This document shows positions 1 to 8,906 of a stretch of DNA of 64,000 nucleotides, piece by piece; the stretch's first letter is position 1, and the number at the start of each line of letters is the position of its first letter. The DNA is from Sphingobacteriaceae bacterium. GTDB taxonomy: Bacteria > Bacteroidota > Bacteroidia > Sphingobacteriales > Sphingobacteriaceae. The stretch lies in assembly GCA_024645045.1 (NCBI GenBank), contig JAHEGO010000001.1:1-64000 (forward strand). The letters are read 5' to 3'. Below the pieces are notes generated by a model. The model made no database searches, was not told the origin of the DNA, and saw only the letters and a program-made list of their open reading frames with translations. The translations under genes and the position numbers were made by a program.

Positions 1-1396
1 TATATACAGCAACAGACAAATCGTTGATATTACTCATCTTTTGAAGAATAATAGATTGTTTGGTACTGTCAAAATCTCTGATAATGCTCATGCTTCTTTT
101 CGGAGGCAATTGCGCTAAAACAATGGCTGCGAGTTCTTCGCTTTCTTCTTTAATCAAGAACATAATTTGTTGTTCGTTCAATTGATTTAAGAAATGGAAA
201 ATATCACGATCTTTGGTTTTTGGCGCAGCTTGTAAAGTGTTAATCTCTTTTTTAAATTCTTCAATTTGTTTGATTTGTTCTTCAGGAACAATTGTTAATG
301 TATCGTCTAAAGAAATTTCCACATAGTTGTAGTTGTCTTTAGATAAATGAGAATTTAAAAATGGCAACAACTTAGGGTTTGTTGCTTTTAAAATATTGAC
401 AATTTTTTGTAAGCCTTTGCGCTCGTCTTCTTCAACCCAGTTGTTGAATAAGTCTGCTACTTTTGCTTTATTACTGATAAATTCTTTAGTTACATAAGAA
501 CGCATTTCTGCAAGCCTTGCAAATTGCTCCAGGTTTTCATCTTGATTAATAATAACCGGATTTTTTTGAGCTGTTTCTAATTGTTCTACTTTGTTATGTA
601 AAATTTGTAAGGCTTCGTCTGCTTTCGTATTCTTCTTAGGCTTCAATAATAAATAAAGCAATACAAATGCAAACACCATGATGATTAACAAAATGGCTAA
701 ATATGGTAAGAATGCCGACAAGCTTAAACCACCAGCTGCTGGAGCCGCTTGTGGATCTTTGCTATTTTGCGGAAAAGTTTGGTTGATGGTAGGAGGTTGT
801 TGCTGCATCATTTGCGGAGGCATTTGACTTAAGGCAGCTACGTTTCCAGCTGTTTTTTGAAAATCTTGATAAGCATTTGGTGATGGCGGAAACACTTGCG
901 ACTGTACAATTAAACGATCGCCATTTGCAGCATCTAAAGGAATAGAATTTCTAATTAATTGATCGATGAAACCTAGCGCATTAGAATCGTAACAAGTATC
1001 CATTACTACCAATACTGTTTTTTGTTTACCACTTCCTATATTGAAAGGAGCATAAACACCTTCATCATTGGTTACTACATTTGAACCATCCATTACACCT
1101 GGTAAGTAATCGACAGACATAGTAGTGTCTAAAACCGGCACTACCGAATCCATTACAAATTGTGGCGATTTAATTTTAACGTCTACTAAAAAATTAGTGC
1201 CTTTTAAATAGGGTAAAATAGTATTGTAAACCATACGCTCCAGCTTTTTGGCTTCGGTATAGTTTTCTTTAGAAAAAGGGTTCTCTTGCAAATTGATACC
1301 TTGAGCAAAGGCCTTATTTTGAAGCGATGAAAACACCGCAACAGCCCATAGGAATGCAAAAAATAATATATAAGTCTTCTTTCTGTTGTACAACAT
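1..1396 (-). CDS. FliF-FliG-like fusion membrane protein (3' end outside window)
   Basis: This frame is absent from the ORF track because it runs off the left edge; I read it by hand from ATG at 1396 for about 465 codons without a stop. It has an N-terminal signal peptide or anchor (about residues 9-30, ending NKAFAQ), a periplasmic region (about 35-165) ending in a segment like the last FliF ring-building domain (KTVLVVMD...AANGDRLIVQSQVF, GDR at 159-161), a Q/P-rich linker, a strong transmembrane helix (about 227-251) and a cytoplasmic part. The latter holds a FliF-tail-like stretch (MRSYVTKEF...VADLFNNWVEED, near 320) followed at once by a FliG-N-like stretch (KGLQKIVNILK) and, from about 403, a FliG-middle-like stretch (LNQLNEQQIMF...AAIVLAQLPPKRS). 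Family assignment is my motif reading, not a search. Alternatives are a SctJ-like ring protein or a MgtE-N-like helical repeat, which is related to FliG. Confidence 0.6.
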   Translation of the reverse strand, partial: MLYNRKKTYILFFAFLWAVAVFSSLQNKAFAQGINLQENPFSKENYTEAKKLERMVYNTILPYLKGTNFLVDVKIKSPQFVMDSVVPVLDTTMSVDYLPGVMDGSNVVTNDEGVYAPFNIGSGKQKTVLVVMDTCYDSNALGFIDQLIRNSIPLDAANGDRLIVQSQVFPPSPNAYQDFQKTAGNVAALSQMPPQMMQQQPPTINQTFPQNSKDPQAAPAAGGLSLSAFLPYLAILLIIMVFAFVLLYLLLKPKKNTKADEALQILHNKVEQLETAQKNPVIINQDENLEQFARLAEMRSYVTKEFISNKAKVADLFNNWVEEDERKGLQKIVNILKATNPKLLPFLNSHLSKDNYNYVEISLDDTLTIVPEEQIKQIEEFKKEINTLQAAPKTKDRDIFHFLNQLNEQQIMFLIKEESEELAAIVLAQLPPKRSMSIIRDFDSTKQSIILQKMSNINDLSVAVY

Positions 1397-1617
1397 CAAT
1401 CTTGGCGTAAGGTCAAAATTTATAATCCTAGTCTTTATTATTCAAGCTATTAATGCGCTAAAATAACAAAAATCTATTGTTTTCAACATTTTTGTGTGGA
1501 AAATTAACATAGCCATGTCATAAAAGTGTCAATAACTGCATTAAACGCGGTTTTTAAGCTTTTAAGGATATTAACAAAAGGCAATTTCGACAATTATATG
1601 AGGAGCATAAAAATCCC

Positions 1618-1625
1618 TATCTTGG
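1618..1625 (+). promoter_or_regulatory. Candidate Bacteroidota -7 box before the M13 peptidase
   Basis: TATCTTGG resembles the TAnnTTTG -7 element of the Bacteroidota primary sigma factor and lies 18 bases before the ATG of the M13 peptidase gene. No convincing -33 TTG was identified, so this rests on one box only. The rest of the 246-base gap between the divergent genes shows no ORF. Confidence 0.35.
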
Positions 1626-1642
1626 CATTCTAAATTATCATT

Positions 1643-3685
1643 ATGAAAAAACCAGCTAATTATTTACTAGCCTCTTTGGGTTTAGTTATGGCTATTTCAA
1701 GCTGTAAAACTAACCAAGGCGGAGAAAAAATTAAAGCAATTGATGTAGCCAATATTGACACATCGGTTCGCCCACAAGACGACTTTTATGCTTACGCGAA
1801 TGGTTTGTGGTTGAAAAACAATCCAATTCCTAGTACAGAAACTCGTTGGGGAGCATTCAGTATTTTACAAGACCAAACCAATAAAAAATTGAAAGTTTTA
1901 TTAGACGAGTCGGCTGCAAATACAGCTGCAGAAAAAGGAAGCAACGAACAAAAAGTTGGCGATTTTTATGCAAGTGGAATGGATTCTTTAGCCATTGAAA
2001 AAGCTGGATTAACACCATTGAAAGCAGAGCTTGCAAAAATTCAAGCAATACAAAATACCAACGATTTATTAAATGAAGTTGCACAACTGCAAAAAAAGGG
2101 AGTAGGCGCATTGTTTAGTTTTTATGTTTACCAAGACATGAAAATTAGCACAGCATATATTCCATATGCAGACCAAGGCGGATTGAGTTTACCAGATAGA
2201 GATTACTATACTAATACCGATGCACGTTCGGAAGAAATTAGAAAACAATATCGCATTCATTTAGAAAAAATGTTTGTGATGATGGGCGACGATCAAGCAA
2301 CAGCACAAGCAAATGCTGCAACAATTATTCGCTTGGAAACTGAGCTAGCAAAGGCTTCTATGACAAGAGTAGAAATGCGCGATCCATATGCCACTTACAA
2401 TAAAATGAGCATTGCTGATGCAAATAAAATTACAAAAAGCATTAATTGGAATACAGTAATTAGTAAAGCAGGATTATCGAATGTAAATGAAATGATTGTT
2501 AGCCAACCTAAATTTTTTACAGCACTTGACAACATGTTAAGTACTGAAAAAATTGACGCTTGGAAAACATATTTAAGATGGCATTTAGTGAGCGGCTTTG
2601 CTGGTAATTTAAACCAAGCTTTTGTTGCAGAAAGTTTTGCATTTAATGGAACCGTAATGAATGGTGCTAAACAAATGCGCCCAAGATGGAAGCGAGTTTT
2701 AGGCGACATCAACGGTGGTTTAGGAGAAGCATTAGGTTCGGTTTATGTAAAAAGATATTTCCCTGAAGAAGCTAAAAAAAGATGTTTAGAAATGGTGAAC
2801 AACATGCAGGTAGTTTATCGTGAGCGCATCGAAAAATTAGATTGGATGGGAGATTCAACGAAGAAACAAGCCATAGAAAAATTAGAAGTATTTATAAAGA
2901 AAATTGGTTACCCAGATAAATTCAAAGACTATAGCAAATTGACTATTAGCAGAGAATCATATGTACAAAATATTATTGCTGCAAATGAATTTGCATTCGA
3001 AGAAATGATCAACAAATACGGTAAACCAGTTGACAAAACAGAATGGGGAATGACTCCACATACGATCAATGCCTATTACAATCCAAACATTAACGAGATT
3101 GTATTCCCTGCAGGTATTTTACAATTCCCATTCTTTGACCCAAGTGTAGACGATGCGATTAATTACGGTGGTATTGGTGCAGTAATTGGCCATGAAATGA
3201 CACATGGTTTTGATGACCAAGGTTGTCAATTTGATAAAGATGGTAATTTAAAAAACTGGTGGACTGAACAAGACAACAATAAATTTAAAGCAAAAACTAA
3301 AATGTTAGTTGATCAATATTCAGCTTATACAGTTTTAAATAATGTACATGTAAATGGCGAATTAACATTGGGCGAAAATATTGCCGATGTTGGTGGTATT
3401 AACATTGCATACGATGCATTTAAAAGAACAGCACAAGGAAAATCATCAGAAAAAATTGATGGCTTTACTGCAGACCAAAGATTCTTTTTAAGTTGGGCAC
3501 AAGTTTGGAGACAAAACATTACAGACGAAAACTTGAACCAAAGAATTGTAACAGACCCGCATTCTCCGGGTAAATACAGAACCAATGGTCCGTTAACCAA
3601 TATGCCAGAATTTTATGAAGCATTTGGCATTAAACAAGGCGATAAAATGTACAGACCAGCAGCAGAACGCGTAAAGGTTTGGTAA
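1643..3685 (+). CDS. M13 family zinc metallopeptidase (PepO/neprilysin-like) lipoprotein
   Basis: Secreted endopeptidase of the neprilysin/PepO family, which cuts oligopeptides up to about 40 residues. The sequence starts with a lipoprotein signal peptide (lipobox AISSC near residue 20), so it should be anchored in a membrane facing the periplasm or surface. The N-terminal M13 domain begins near residue 40 (RPQDDFYAYANGLWL). The catalytic domain shows NAYYNPNINEIVFPAGILQ, the zinc motif HEMTH (H517, E518, H521) and GENIADVGG (E578 third ligand, D582), and ends with the usual CRVW-like ending reduced to VKVW. At 680 residues it has full family length. It stands alone, transcribed away from the FliF-FliG-like gene and closed by a strong terminator. 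Confidence 0.95.
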   Translation: MKKPANYLLASLGLVMAISSCKTNQGGEKIKAIDVANIDTSVRPQDDFYAYANGLWLKNNPIPSTETRWGAFSILQDQTNKKLKVLLDESAANTAAEKGSNEQKVGDFYASGMDSLAIEKAGLTPLKAELAKIQAIQNTNDLLNEVAQLQKKGVGALFSFYVYQDMKISTAYIPYADQGGLSLPDRDYYTNTDARSEEIRKQYRIHLEKMFVMMGDDQATAQANAATIIRLETELAKASMTRVEMRDPYATYNKMSIADANKITKSINWNTVISKAGLSNVNEMIVSQPKFFTALDNMLSTEKIDAWKTYLRWHLVSGFAGNLNQAFVAESFAFNGTVMNGAKQMRPRWKRVLGDINGGLGEALGSVYVKRYFPEEAKKRCLEMVNNMQVVYRERIEKLDWMGDSTKKQAIEKLEVFIKKIGYPDKFKDYSKLTISRESYVQNIIAANEFAFEEMINKYGKPVDKTEWGMTPHTINAYYNPNINEIVFPAGILQFPFFDPSVDDAINYGGIGAVIGHEMTHGFDDQGCQFDKDGNLKNWWTEQDNNKFKAKTKMLVDQYSAYTVLNNVHVNGELTLGENIADVGGINIAYDAFKRTAQGKSSEKIDGFTADQRFFLSWAQVWRQNITDENLNQRIVTDPHSPGKYRTNGPLTNMPEFYEAFGIKQGDKMYRPAAERVKVW

Positions 3686-3705
3686 TAAAATAATTTTAAA
3701 ATTGA

Positions 3706-3738
3706 AAAGGCGCGCTAAAATTTAGCGCGCCTTTTTTT
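3706..3738 (+). terminator. Intrinsic terminator after the M13 peptidase gene
   Basis: The stem AAAAGGCGCGCTAAA pairs perfectly with TTTAGCGCGCCTTTT and is followed by a T run. It is GC-rich against an AT-rich background and lies about 20 bases after the stop codon. Confidence 0.9.
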
Positions 3739-3823
3739 ATGTCAGATATGGTCAAAACAGTTAATGGATGAAGATGGAATTTTTATTTCTTTTTATTAAC
3801 ACCAAATTTGATTGATCAAAAAA

Positions 3824-4180
3824 ATGGGACTAAGAAGAATTGTAAAAAAGGTTTTATCAAAAAAACGAAGCGCGAAAGCAAGCTTACAATTTTTTAAAAT
3901 TGGCGACCATGTTGCATATCATATTTTAGCGCCAGACACAATCGGAAACGACATCAATAAAATTAAATTTTATTTTGTAGATGAAAATGGCCAATTAATT
4001 TGTCGCACAAATATTCCTTCACTATTGCATTACGAATTCACCGCAAAAAGAAGAGATTGCTTTTTATTTGCACTGGTTGTTTCAGAAAACGACATTCCTT
4101 TTAAAGTTTCAATTGAAGTAAATGGAATGCCCTACCAAGCGCAACAATTTTCGGAAGAAATTGTGGCTATTGAAATTTAA
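3824..4180 (+). CDS. Small hypothetical protein with basic N-terminus
   Basis: I do not recognise this 118-residue protein. I chose the ATG at 3824 (MGLRRIVKKVLSKKRSAKAS) over the TTG at 3812 used by the track because the TTG adds only MIKK and no ribosome site favours it. After a strongly basic first 20 residues the rest looks like a small beta-rich domain (FFKIGDHVAYHIL, IKFYFVDENGQLICR, FKVSIEVNGMPYQAQ), which resembles a single beta-sandwich fold. There is no signal peptide and no transmembrane segment. It converges on the ppx gene and their stop codons overlap by 4 bases. Codon use looks like that of its neighbours, so it is probably a real gene; function unknown. Confidence 0.6.
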   Translation: MGLRRIVKKVLSKKRSAKASLQFFKIGDHVAYHILAPDTIGNDINKIKFYFVDENGQLICRTNIPSLLHYEFTAKRRDCFLFALVVSENDIPFKVSIEVNGMPYQAQQFSEEIVAIEI

Positions 4181-5052
4181 TCAACCAGCACTTGGTCATA
4201 TAGGTGATGAATTAGGCCATCGACTAAGCCAATTTTAGGCACATTGATGTTTTCGATGTTAGCCCATTTCATAATATTATGATAGATTAAGAGCGCTGGA
4301 ACAATTACATCGGCTCGGTCTTTTTTTAGCCTATACAATTCCATTCTTTCTAATAAACTCAATGGTGCTAATTCATTGTAAATTTGTTTGATTTCTTTAT
4401 AATTTAAAACAGCATCGTTTCTCTGAATTGATAAAATTTTATTGATGTTACCACCAGAACCAATCGCTTCAATATTAGGGTAATCTCTTGCAATGCTTTT
4501 TAAGTCTATTTTTAATTTTTGCCAAACATCATCATTTACCATATCGGTAAGCACCCTAACGGTGCCAATATTATATGATTTTTGAAATTTAACTTTTGAA
4601 TTATGGTATAGGGTAATTTCTGTACTGCCACCGCCCACATCAATATACATATAGCATTTATTGTTACTGAGCATTTCCGCTATATGGTTTTCATAAATAA
4701 TTTCCGCTTCTAATTGACCAGAAATAATTTCAATTTCGATTCCTGTTTCATCTTTTATTTCATCGATGATATCTTTTGAATTATTTGCATCTCTCATTGC
4801 GCTCGTTGCACAAGCCATATAGTGGTCTACATCATAGACCTTCATGAGTTGGTCAAATGTTTTTATAGTATTGAAAAGCATCTTTTTTTTCTTCGATCCT
4901 ACTGCACCTTTTGTAAAAACATCAAAACCCAATCGAAGTGGAATTCTTAATAAGTTTAATTTTTCAAAACGCAAATCCGAGTCATTTTTAATGACCTCAC
5001 AAATAAGAATGCGAGCGGCATTACTGCCTATGTCTATTGCTGCGAGTACCAA
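4177..5052 (-). CDS. ppx: Exopolyphosphatase / GppA-type phosphatase
   Basis: Ppx/GppA phosphatase of the actin/Hsp70 ATPase fold, which removes terminal phosphates from polyphosphate or converts pppGpp to ppGpp. Visible motifs are the first phosphate loop AAIDIGSNAARI (residues 4-15), the ATSAMRDA segment, the second phosphate loop YIDVGGGSTEITL (about 138-150) and GSGGNINKI. The 291-residue length matches the short form lacking the C-terminal HD domain. The start must be TTG at 5052, because no in-frame ATG precedes the conserved AIDIGSN; it lies two bases after the ppk1 stop, so the two genes form a synthesis/degradation operon for polyphosphate. Substrate choice between polyphosphate and pppGpp cannot be decided here, but the ppk1 linkage favours polyphosphate. 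Confidence 0.9.
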   Translation of the reverse strand: MVLAAIDIGSNAARILICEVIKNDSDLRFEKLNLLRIPLRLGFDVFTKGAVGSKKKKMLFNTIKTFDQLMKVYDVDHYMACATSAMRDANNSKDIIDEIKDETGIEIEIISGQLEAEIIYENHIAEMLSNNKCYMYIDVGGGSTEITLYHNSKVKFQKSYNIGTVRVLTDMVNDDVWQKLKIDLKSIARDYPNIEAIGSGGNINKILSIQRNDAVLNYKEIKQIYNELAPLSLLERMELYRLKKDRADVIVPALLIYHNIMKWANIENINVPKIGLVDGLIHHLYDQVLVD

Positions 5053-5054
5053 TG

Positions 5055-7109
5055 CTAGTATTTTTTATTAATCAAAAACTGATAAGTTGCTTCTTGCGAC
5101 CGTATCATTTTTCTGCCAACTAAAGGTACATGTTTATTCAATAAATCTGCATCTAAAATGCGTGCTTTTTGATTGTCTTTTAATTGAATTTCGATGATGT
5201 CAATTAATTCTTGTTTGATGGCTTTATCGAAAATTGGTGTGGCTACTTCAATCCTATGATCTAAGTTTCTCACCATCCAATCGGCACTTGAAATATATAC
5301 TTTTTCATTTCCATTGTTGTGGAATATCATCACCCTTGCATGCTCTAAATATTGATCCACAATACTTATTGCATTTAAAGAATCATTGGCTTTTTTAGGT
5401 GTATAAATACCACGAATAATTAAATGAACTGCTACACCTTGCTTACTTGCTTTATATAAGTTTTCCAATAGCGTTAAGTCACTTAAAGAATTTAATTTGA
5501 TGATAATTTTTGCCGGCTTACCCTTTTTCGCATATTTAATTTCATTTTCAATAAGCTCTACAAGTGAAGCCCGCATGTTGATTGGTGAAATCAATAAGTG
5601 TTTCATTTTAGCAATTGGCTTATCACCCATTTGCCAATTCAGCAAGTAGTCAAAAATTTTACTTACCTCATTCATTAATGCTCTGTTAGCTGTTAATAAA
5701 CAATGGTCGGCATAAATTCTTGCTGTTTTTTCGTTCAAATTGCCTGTGCTAATAAAACCATATTTGATTATTTTATTATTTACTTTCTTTTGAATCAAAC
5801 AAACTTTTGCATGCACTTTTTTATTCGGCACACCAACTAACACAGTTACGCCTTCTTCCTCCATAATCGACTTCCATTTTAAATTGGCTTCTTCGTCGAA
5901 TCTGGCTTTTAGCTCAATGAAAACAATTACTTGTTTACCATTACGCGCTGCGTTTATGAGTGCATTTATAATTTTAGAATTATCGGCTAAGCGGTAGGCG
6001 GTTATTTTAATACTGTAAACATCGTCGTCCATGGCCGCCTCGCGCAACATGTCAATTACCGGATCGAAGGAATGGTAAGGGAAGTGCAACATGACATCTT
6101 GTTTAACAATAATGTCGGCTATTTGCACTCGTTTCTTAATGGCTGTATGTTGAAATGGTTTAGGCCTACTTAATTTTTGAGAAATTACATTAGGGAAATC
6201 CATAAAGTGTCTAAAATTATGAATATGCCCACCAGGAATAATACTGCTTCTTCTCGTTAGTTTTAATTTTCTAATTAAAAAATCTAACAATTCTGTATTC
6301 ATACCTTTTTCATAGACAAACCTAACTGGTTTGCCTTTTCTTCTGTTTTTAATTCCTTTAGAAATTTTTTCAATGAAATTAATGCCAACTTCTTGGTCCA
6401 AATCTATCTCTGCATCTTTTGTTATTTTGAAAACATGCGCTTCAAATTGATTGAATTTAAAATGAGAAAATATAATTGGCAAATTAAATTCGATCAGATC
6501 TTCTAATAAAATAATATTGGTATAACCAGGCTTTGAAGGCAGAATTACAAAGCGTCCTACGGCTTTACTTGGAATTTCAATTAAAGAAAATTTTTGTTGA
6601 TAGGCACTGTTGCGATTTTTCATCGCTATAGCTAAGTATAAACTTTTGTCTCTTAAATATGGCAGTTCGGGCAAATTTTCAATCATTAATGGAATGATAT
6701 ATGGCCTTACTACGTCTTCAAAATATTGTTTAACAAATTCTTTTTGTTCTTTATTTATTTTTTTATCATTTATTAAAACAATTTTATTTTGAACAAGCTC
6801 TCTATTTATTTTACTCCATATCCTATTGAATTCACCTTGTTGTTTTAGAACTATTTTTTGAATATCATCTAAAATAACCTGAGGCGCATCTATAAAATCT
6901 AAATTCAGCGCATTCTTTTTATCGGCAAACTCTACCATTCTTTTTAGTGTAGCTACGCGCACCCTAAAAAACTCATCCATGTTGTTTGAGAAAATTCCAA
7001 GAAAACGTATGCGATCGGCTAGTGGTGTTTTGCTGTCGTCTGCTTCTTGTAAAACCCTTGCGTTAAAACTTAACCAGCTGATGTCTCTTGCAATGTATTT
7101 AGGCTTCAT
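5055..7109 (-). CDS. ppk1: Polyphosphate kinase 1
   Basis: Membrane-associated enzyme that builds polyphosphate from ATP through a phosphohistidine intermediate. The 684 residues begin with the hallmark N-terminal segment YIARDISWLSFNARVLQEADD, followed by the head domain and two phospholipase-D-like catalytic domains. The first carries the HxK pair in KKVHAKVCLIQKK (H433, the expected phosphorylated histidine) followed by FISTGNLNEKTA; the second ends with MIFHNNGNEKVYISSADWMVRNLDHRIEVATPI, diagnostic for PPK1. The ATG at 7109 directly precedes the conserved N-terminus. It heads a two-gene operon with ppx, two bases apart, so polyphosphate making and breaking are co-transcribed. Confidence 0.97.
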   Translation of the reverse strand: MKPKYIARDISWLSFNARVLQEADDSKTPLADRIRFLGIFSNNMDEFFRVRVATLKRMVEFADKKNALNLDFIDAPQVILDDIQKIVLKQQGEFNRIWSKINRELVQNKIVLINDKKINKEQKEFVKQYFEDVVRPYIIPLMIENLPELPYLRDKSLYLAIAMKNRNSAYQQKFSLIEIPSKAVGRFVILPSKPGYTNIILLEDLIEFNLPIIFSHFKFNQFEAHVFKITKDAEIDLDQEVGINFIEKISKGIKNRRKGKPVRFVYEKGMNTELLDFLIRKLKLTRRSSIIPGGHIHNFRHFMDFPNVISQKLSRPKPFQHTAIKKRVQIADIIVKQDVMLHFPYHSFDPVIDMLREAAMDDDVYSIKITAYRLADNSKIINALINAARNGKQVIVFIELKARFDEEANLKWKSIMEEEGVTVLVGVPNKKVHAKVCLIQKKVNNKIIKYGFISTGNLNEKTARIYADHCLLTANRALMNEVSKIFDYLLNWQMGDKPIAKMKHLLISPINMRASLVELIENEIKYAKKGKPAKIIIKLNSLSDLTLLENLYKASKQGVAVHLIIRGIYTPKKANDSLNAISIVDQYLEHARVMIFHNNGNEKVYISSADWMVRNLDHRIEVATPIFDKAIKQELIDIIEIQLKDNQKARILDADLLNKHVPLVGRKMIRSQEATYQFLINKKY

Positions 7110-7250
7110 TTAAATTGGTATTTGCCCAAAAATACGCTATTCGAATTGTCCTATATTTAAAAACAAAAAACATAACCTTAAGCTAACATTAGCCTTTCAA
7201 TTTTTTAACATTGAATAGATGCAATGCGCTTTTAAGCTAAAAAACAAACA

Positions 7251-7266
7251 TATTTTTGTATTTTTG
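7251..7266 (+). promoter_or_regulatory. Tandem -7 boxes upstream of tRNA-Arg(CCU)
   Basis: TATTTTTG occurs twice back to back (7251-7258 and 7259-7266), each matching TAnnTTTG, just before the mature tRNA begins at 7274. No TTG lies at the usual 19-21 base spacing upstream, so which copy is used is not clear. Confidence 0.5.
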
Positions 7267-7273
7267 TAACCTT

Positions 7274-7345
7274 GGCGCCGTAGTTCAACGGATAGAATAG
7301 ATGTTTCCTAAACATTTGATACAGGTTCGATTCCTGTCGGAGCCA
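7274..7345 (+). tRNA. tRNA-Arg (anticodon CCU)
   Basis: The 72-base cloverleaf folds by hand: D arm GTTC/GAAT, anticodon stem GATGT/ACATT with loop TTCCTAA giving anticodon CCT (reads AGG), and T arm ACAGG-TTCGATT-CCTGT. The acceptor stem GGCGCCG/CGGAGCC has a G-A mismatch at the fourth pair; a T in the 5' strand would restore it. CCA is not encoded. The 3' end and the downstream flank recur further along the window (see repeat entries), which makes this gene the anchor of an accessory tract. Confidence 0.93.
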
Positions 7346-7473
7346 CTTCTTTAAAAATCAATTACTTACCTTTTATTTTCTTGAAGTTTTTACTACAGGT
7401 TTGCAGTGAACTTTGCAGTGTTTTGCTTTAGTAGTGGTTTTGGTCGGGAACTTGGAAGTAGGTGGCAGATGTG
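7330..7473 (+). repeat. Repeat copy 1: tRNA 3' end plus downstream flank
   Basis: The segment begins in the T arm of the tRNA (CGATTCCTGTCGGAGCCA) and continues through TTCTTTAAAAATCAATTACTTACC, TTTTCTTGAAGTTT, a CAGTG-containing doublet (TTTGCAGTGAACTTTGCAGTG), GTGGTTTTGGTCG and GGTGGCAGATGTG. The same blocks in the same order recur at 8907-9062 with substitutions and small indels. It covers most of the 479-base gap between ppk1 and the hydrolase; the remainder of that gap shows only the tRNA and AT-rich leader. Confidence 0.85.
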
Positions 7474-7588
7474 GGGGGTAGAGAATATAAAAACACAATT
7501 TATTTATAATTTCGTGTTATATATATTTACTTATCAAACCATTAAAAATGAAATTCAAACCAAAATCAATTGGTTTAATTCTTGACCC

Positions 7589-8899
7589 ATGAAAAAAATA
7601 TTACTTCTAACAATTATCGGTTTAGCAGGTTTGTTTCAAGCGACAAAAGCACAAACCCTTTACTTCCCTCCACTAAGTACTACGGCTACTTGGGATACCA
7701 TTTCTCCTGCTTCTTTAGGTTGGTGCACAAATGAAATTGATGCTTTATATGATTATTTGCAGCAACAAGATACTAAAGGTTTTATTGTATTAAAAGACGG
7801 CAAAATAGTTTTAGAAAAATACTTCGGAACATTTACGAAGGATAGTTTATGGTATTGGGCATCCGCGGGTAAGACAATTACTTCCTTTTTAGTAGGTAAA
7901 GCACAGGAAGAAAATTATATATCAATTACAGATACTTCATCAACATACTTAGGTAAAGGCTGGACGAATTGCACGATAACCCAAGAAAACAAAATCAAAA
8001 TCAGAAATCAATTAACAATGACTTCGGGCCTTGACGATGGTGTGCCTGACAATCATTGCATCATTGACACTTGTTTAAACTATTTAGCTGACGAAGGAAC
8101 TCGTTGGGCTTATCACAATGCCCCATACACTCTTTTAGAAAAAGTATTAACAACTGCAACTGGCATGCCCATTAATTCTTACACACAAACAGAACTAAAA
8201 AGAAAAACTGGCATGACTGGTGCTTGGGCTTATGTTGATTACGACAATGTATTCTTTAGTAAAGTTCGAAGTATGGCTCGTTTCGGTTTATTAATGCAAA
8301 ATAACTGCATCTGGAATAACGACACTTTACTTTACGATACTAGCTATGTTCATCAAATGACAAACACTTCTCAAAGCCTCAATCTATCTTATGGCTATTT
8401 ATGGTGGCTGAATGGGAAATCTTCCTATATGCTTCCAACCTCTCAGATAGTTTTTCCAGGTTCTTATGCTCCTGCTGCCCCGAGCGATATGTTTGCGGGT
8501 CTTGGAAAAAACGGACAGATTGTAAGTATTTCAAAAAGATTAGGATTAGTCGTAGTTAGAATGGGTAATCAGGCAACAAGCGGTGAAGTTCCAACACAAT
8601 TATGTAATACTATTTGGGAAAAACTAAATTCCGTAATGTGCAACTTAACATCAATTAATGAAACTTTACCGAATACAGCAACAGTTACCATTTTTCCAAA
8701 TCCAGCAAATTCCGAAATAAATATTGTCTTACCTTCAAACGACAATACTCAAATTGAAATTACAAATACTATGGGGCAATTAATTATTAAAGACCAGAAC
8801 AAAAATAAAATTGACATTTCAAACTTGAAAAATGGATTATACTTTATTTCAGTAATACATGGCCAAAAAACTTACACACAAAAAATAATTAAGCAATAA
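7589..8899 (+). CDS. Secreted serine hydrolase (class C beta-lactamase fold) with T9SS tail
   Basis: Predicted penicillin-binding/beta-lactamase-fold hydrolase (PF00144 type) exported through Sec and then T9SS. A signal peptide (residues 1-21, LFQATKAQ) is followed by the catalytic domain with the SxxK motif SAGK in YWASAGKTITSF, the YxN motif in YHNAPYTLLEKVL and a late GLGKNGQIVSISKRLGLVVVRMG segment at the third-motif position. From about residue 355 a sorting domain follows (TIFPNPANSEINI ... LKNGLYFISVIHG...KIIKQ). Members of this family are usually esterases, D-amino peptidases or unknown amide hydrolases rather than resistance enzymes. It sits alone between two copies of the tRNA-linked repeat, its stop only seven bases before copy 2, which suggests it arrived as a mobile cassette. 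Confidence 0.88.
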   Translation: MKKILLLTIIGLAGLFQATKAQTLYFPPLSTTATWDTISPASLGWCTNEIDALYDYLQQQDTKGFIVLKDGKIVLEKYFGTFTKDSLWYWASAGKTITSFLVGKAQEENYISITDTSSTYLGKGWTNCTITQENKIKIRNQLTMTSGLDDGVPDNHCIIDTCLNYLADEGTRWAYHNAPYTLLEKVLTTATGMPINSYTQTELKRKTGMTGAWAYVDYDNVFFSKVRSMARFGLLMQNNCIWNNDTLLYDTSYVHQMTNTSQSLNLSYGYLWWLNGKSSYMLPTSQIVFPGSYAPAAPSDMFAGLGKNGQIVSISKRLGLVVVRMGNQATSGEVPTQLCNTIWEKLNSVMCNLTSINETLPNTATVTIFPNPANSEINIVLPSNDNTQIEITNTMGQLIIKDQNKNKIDISNLKNGLYFISVIHGQKTYTQKIIKQ

Positions 8900-8906
8900 T
8901 GATAAG

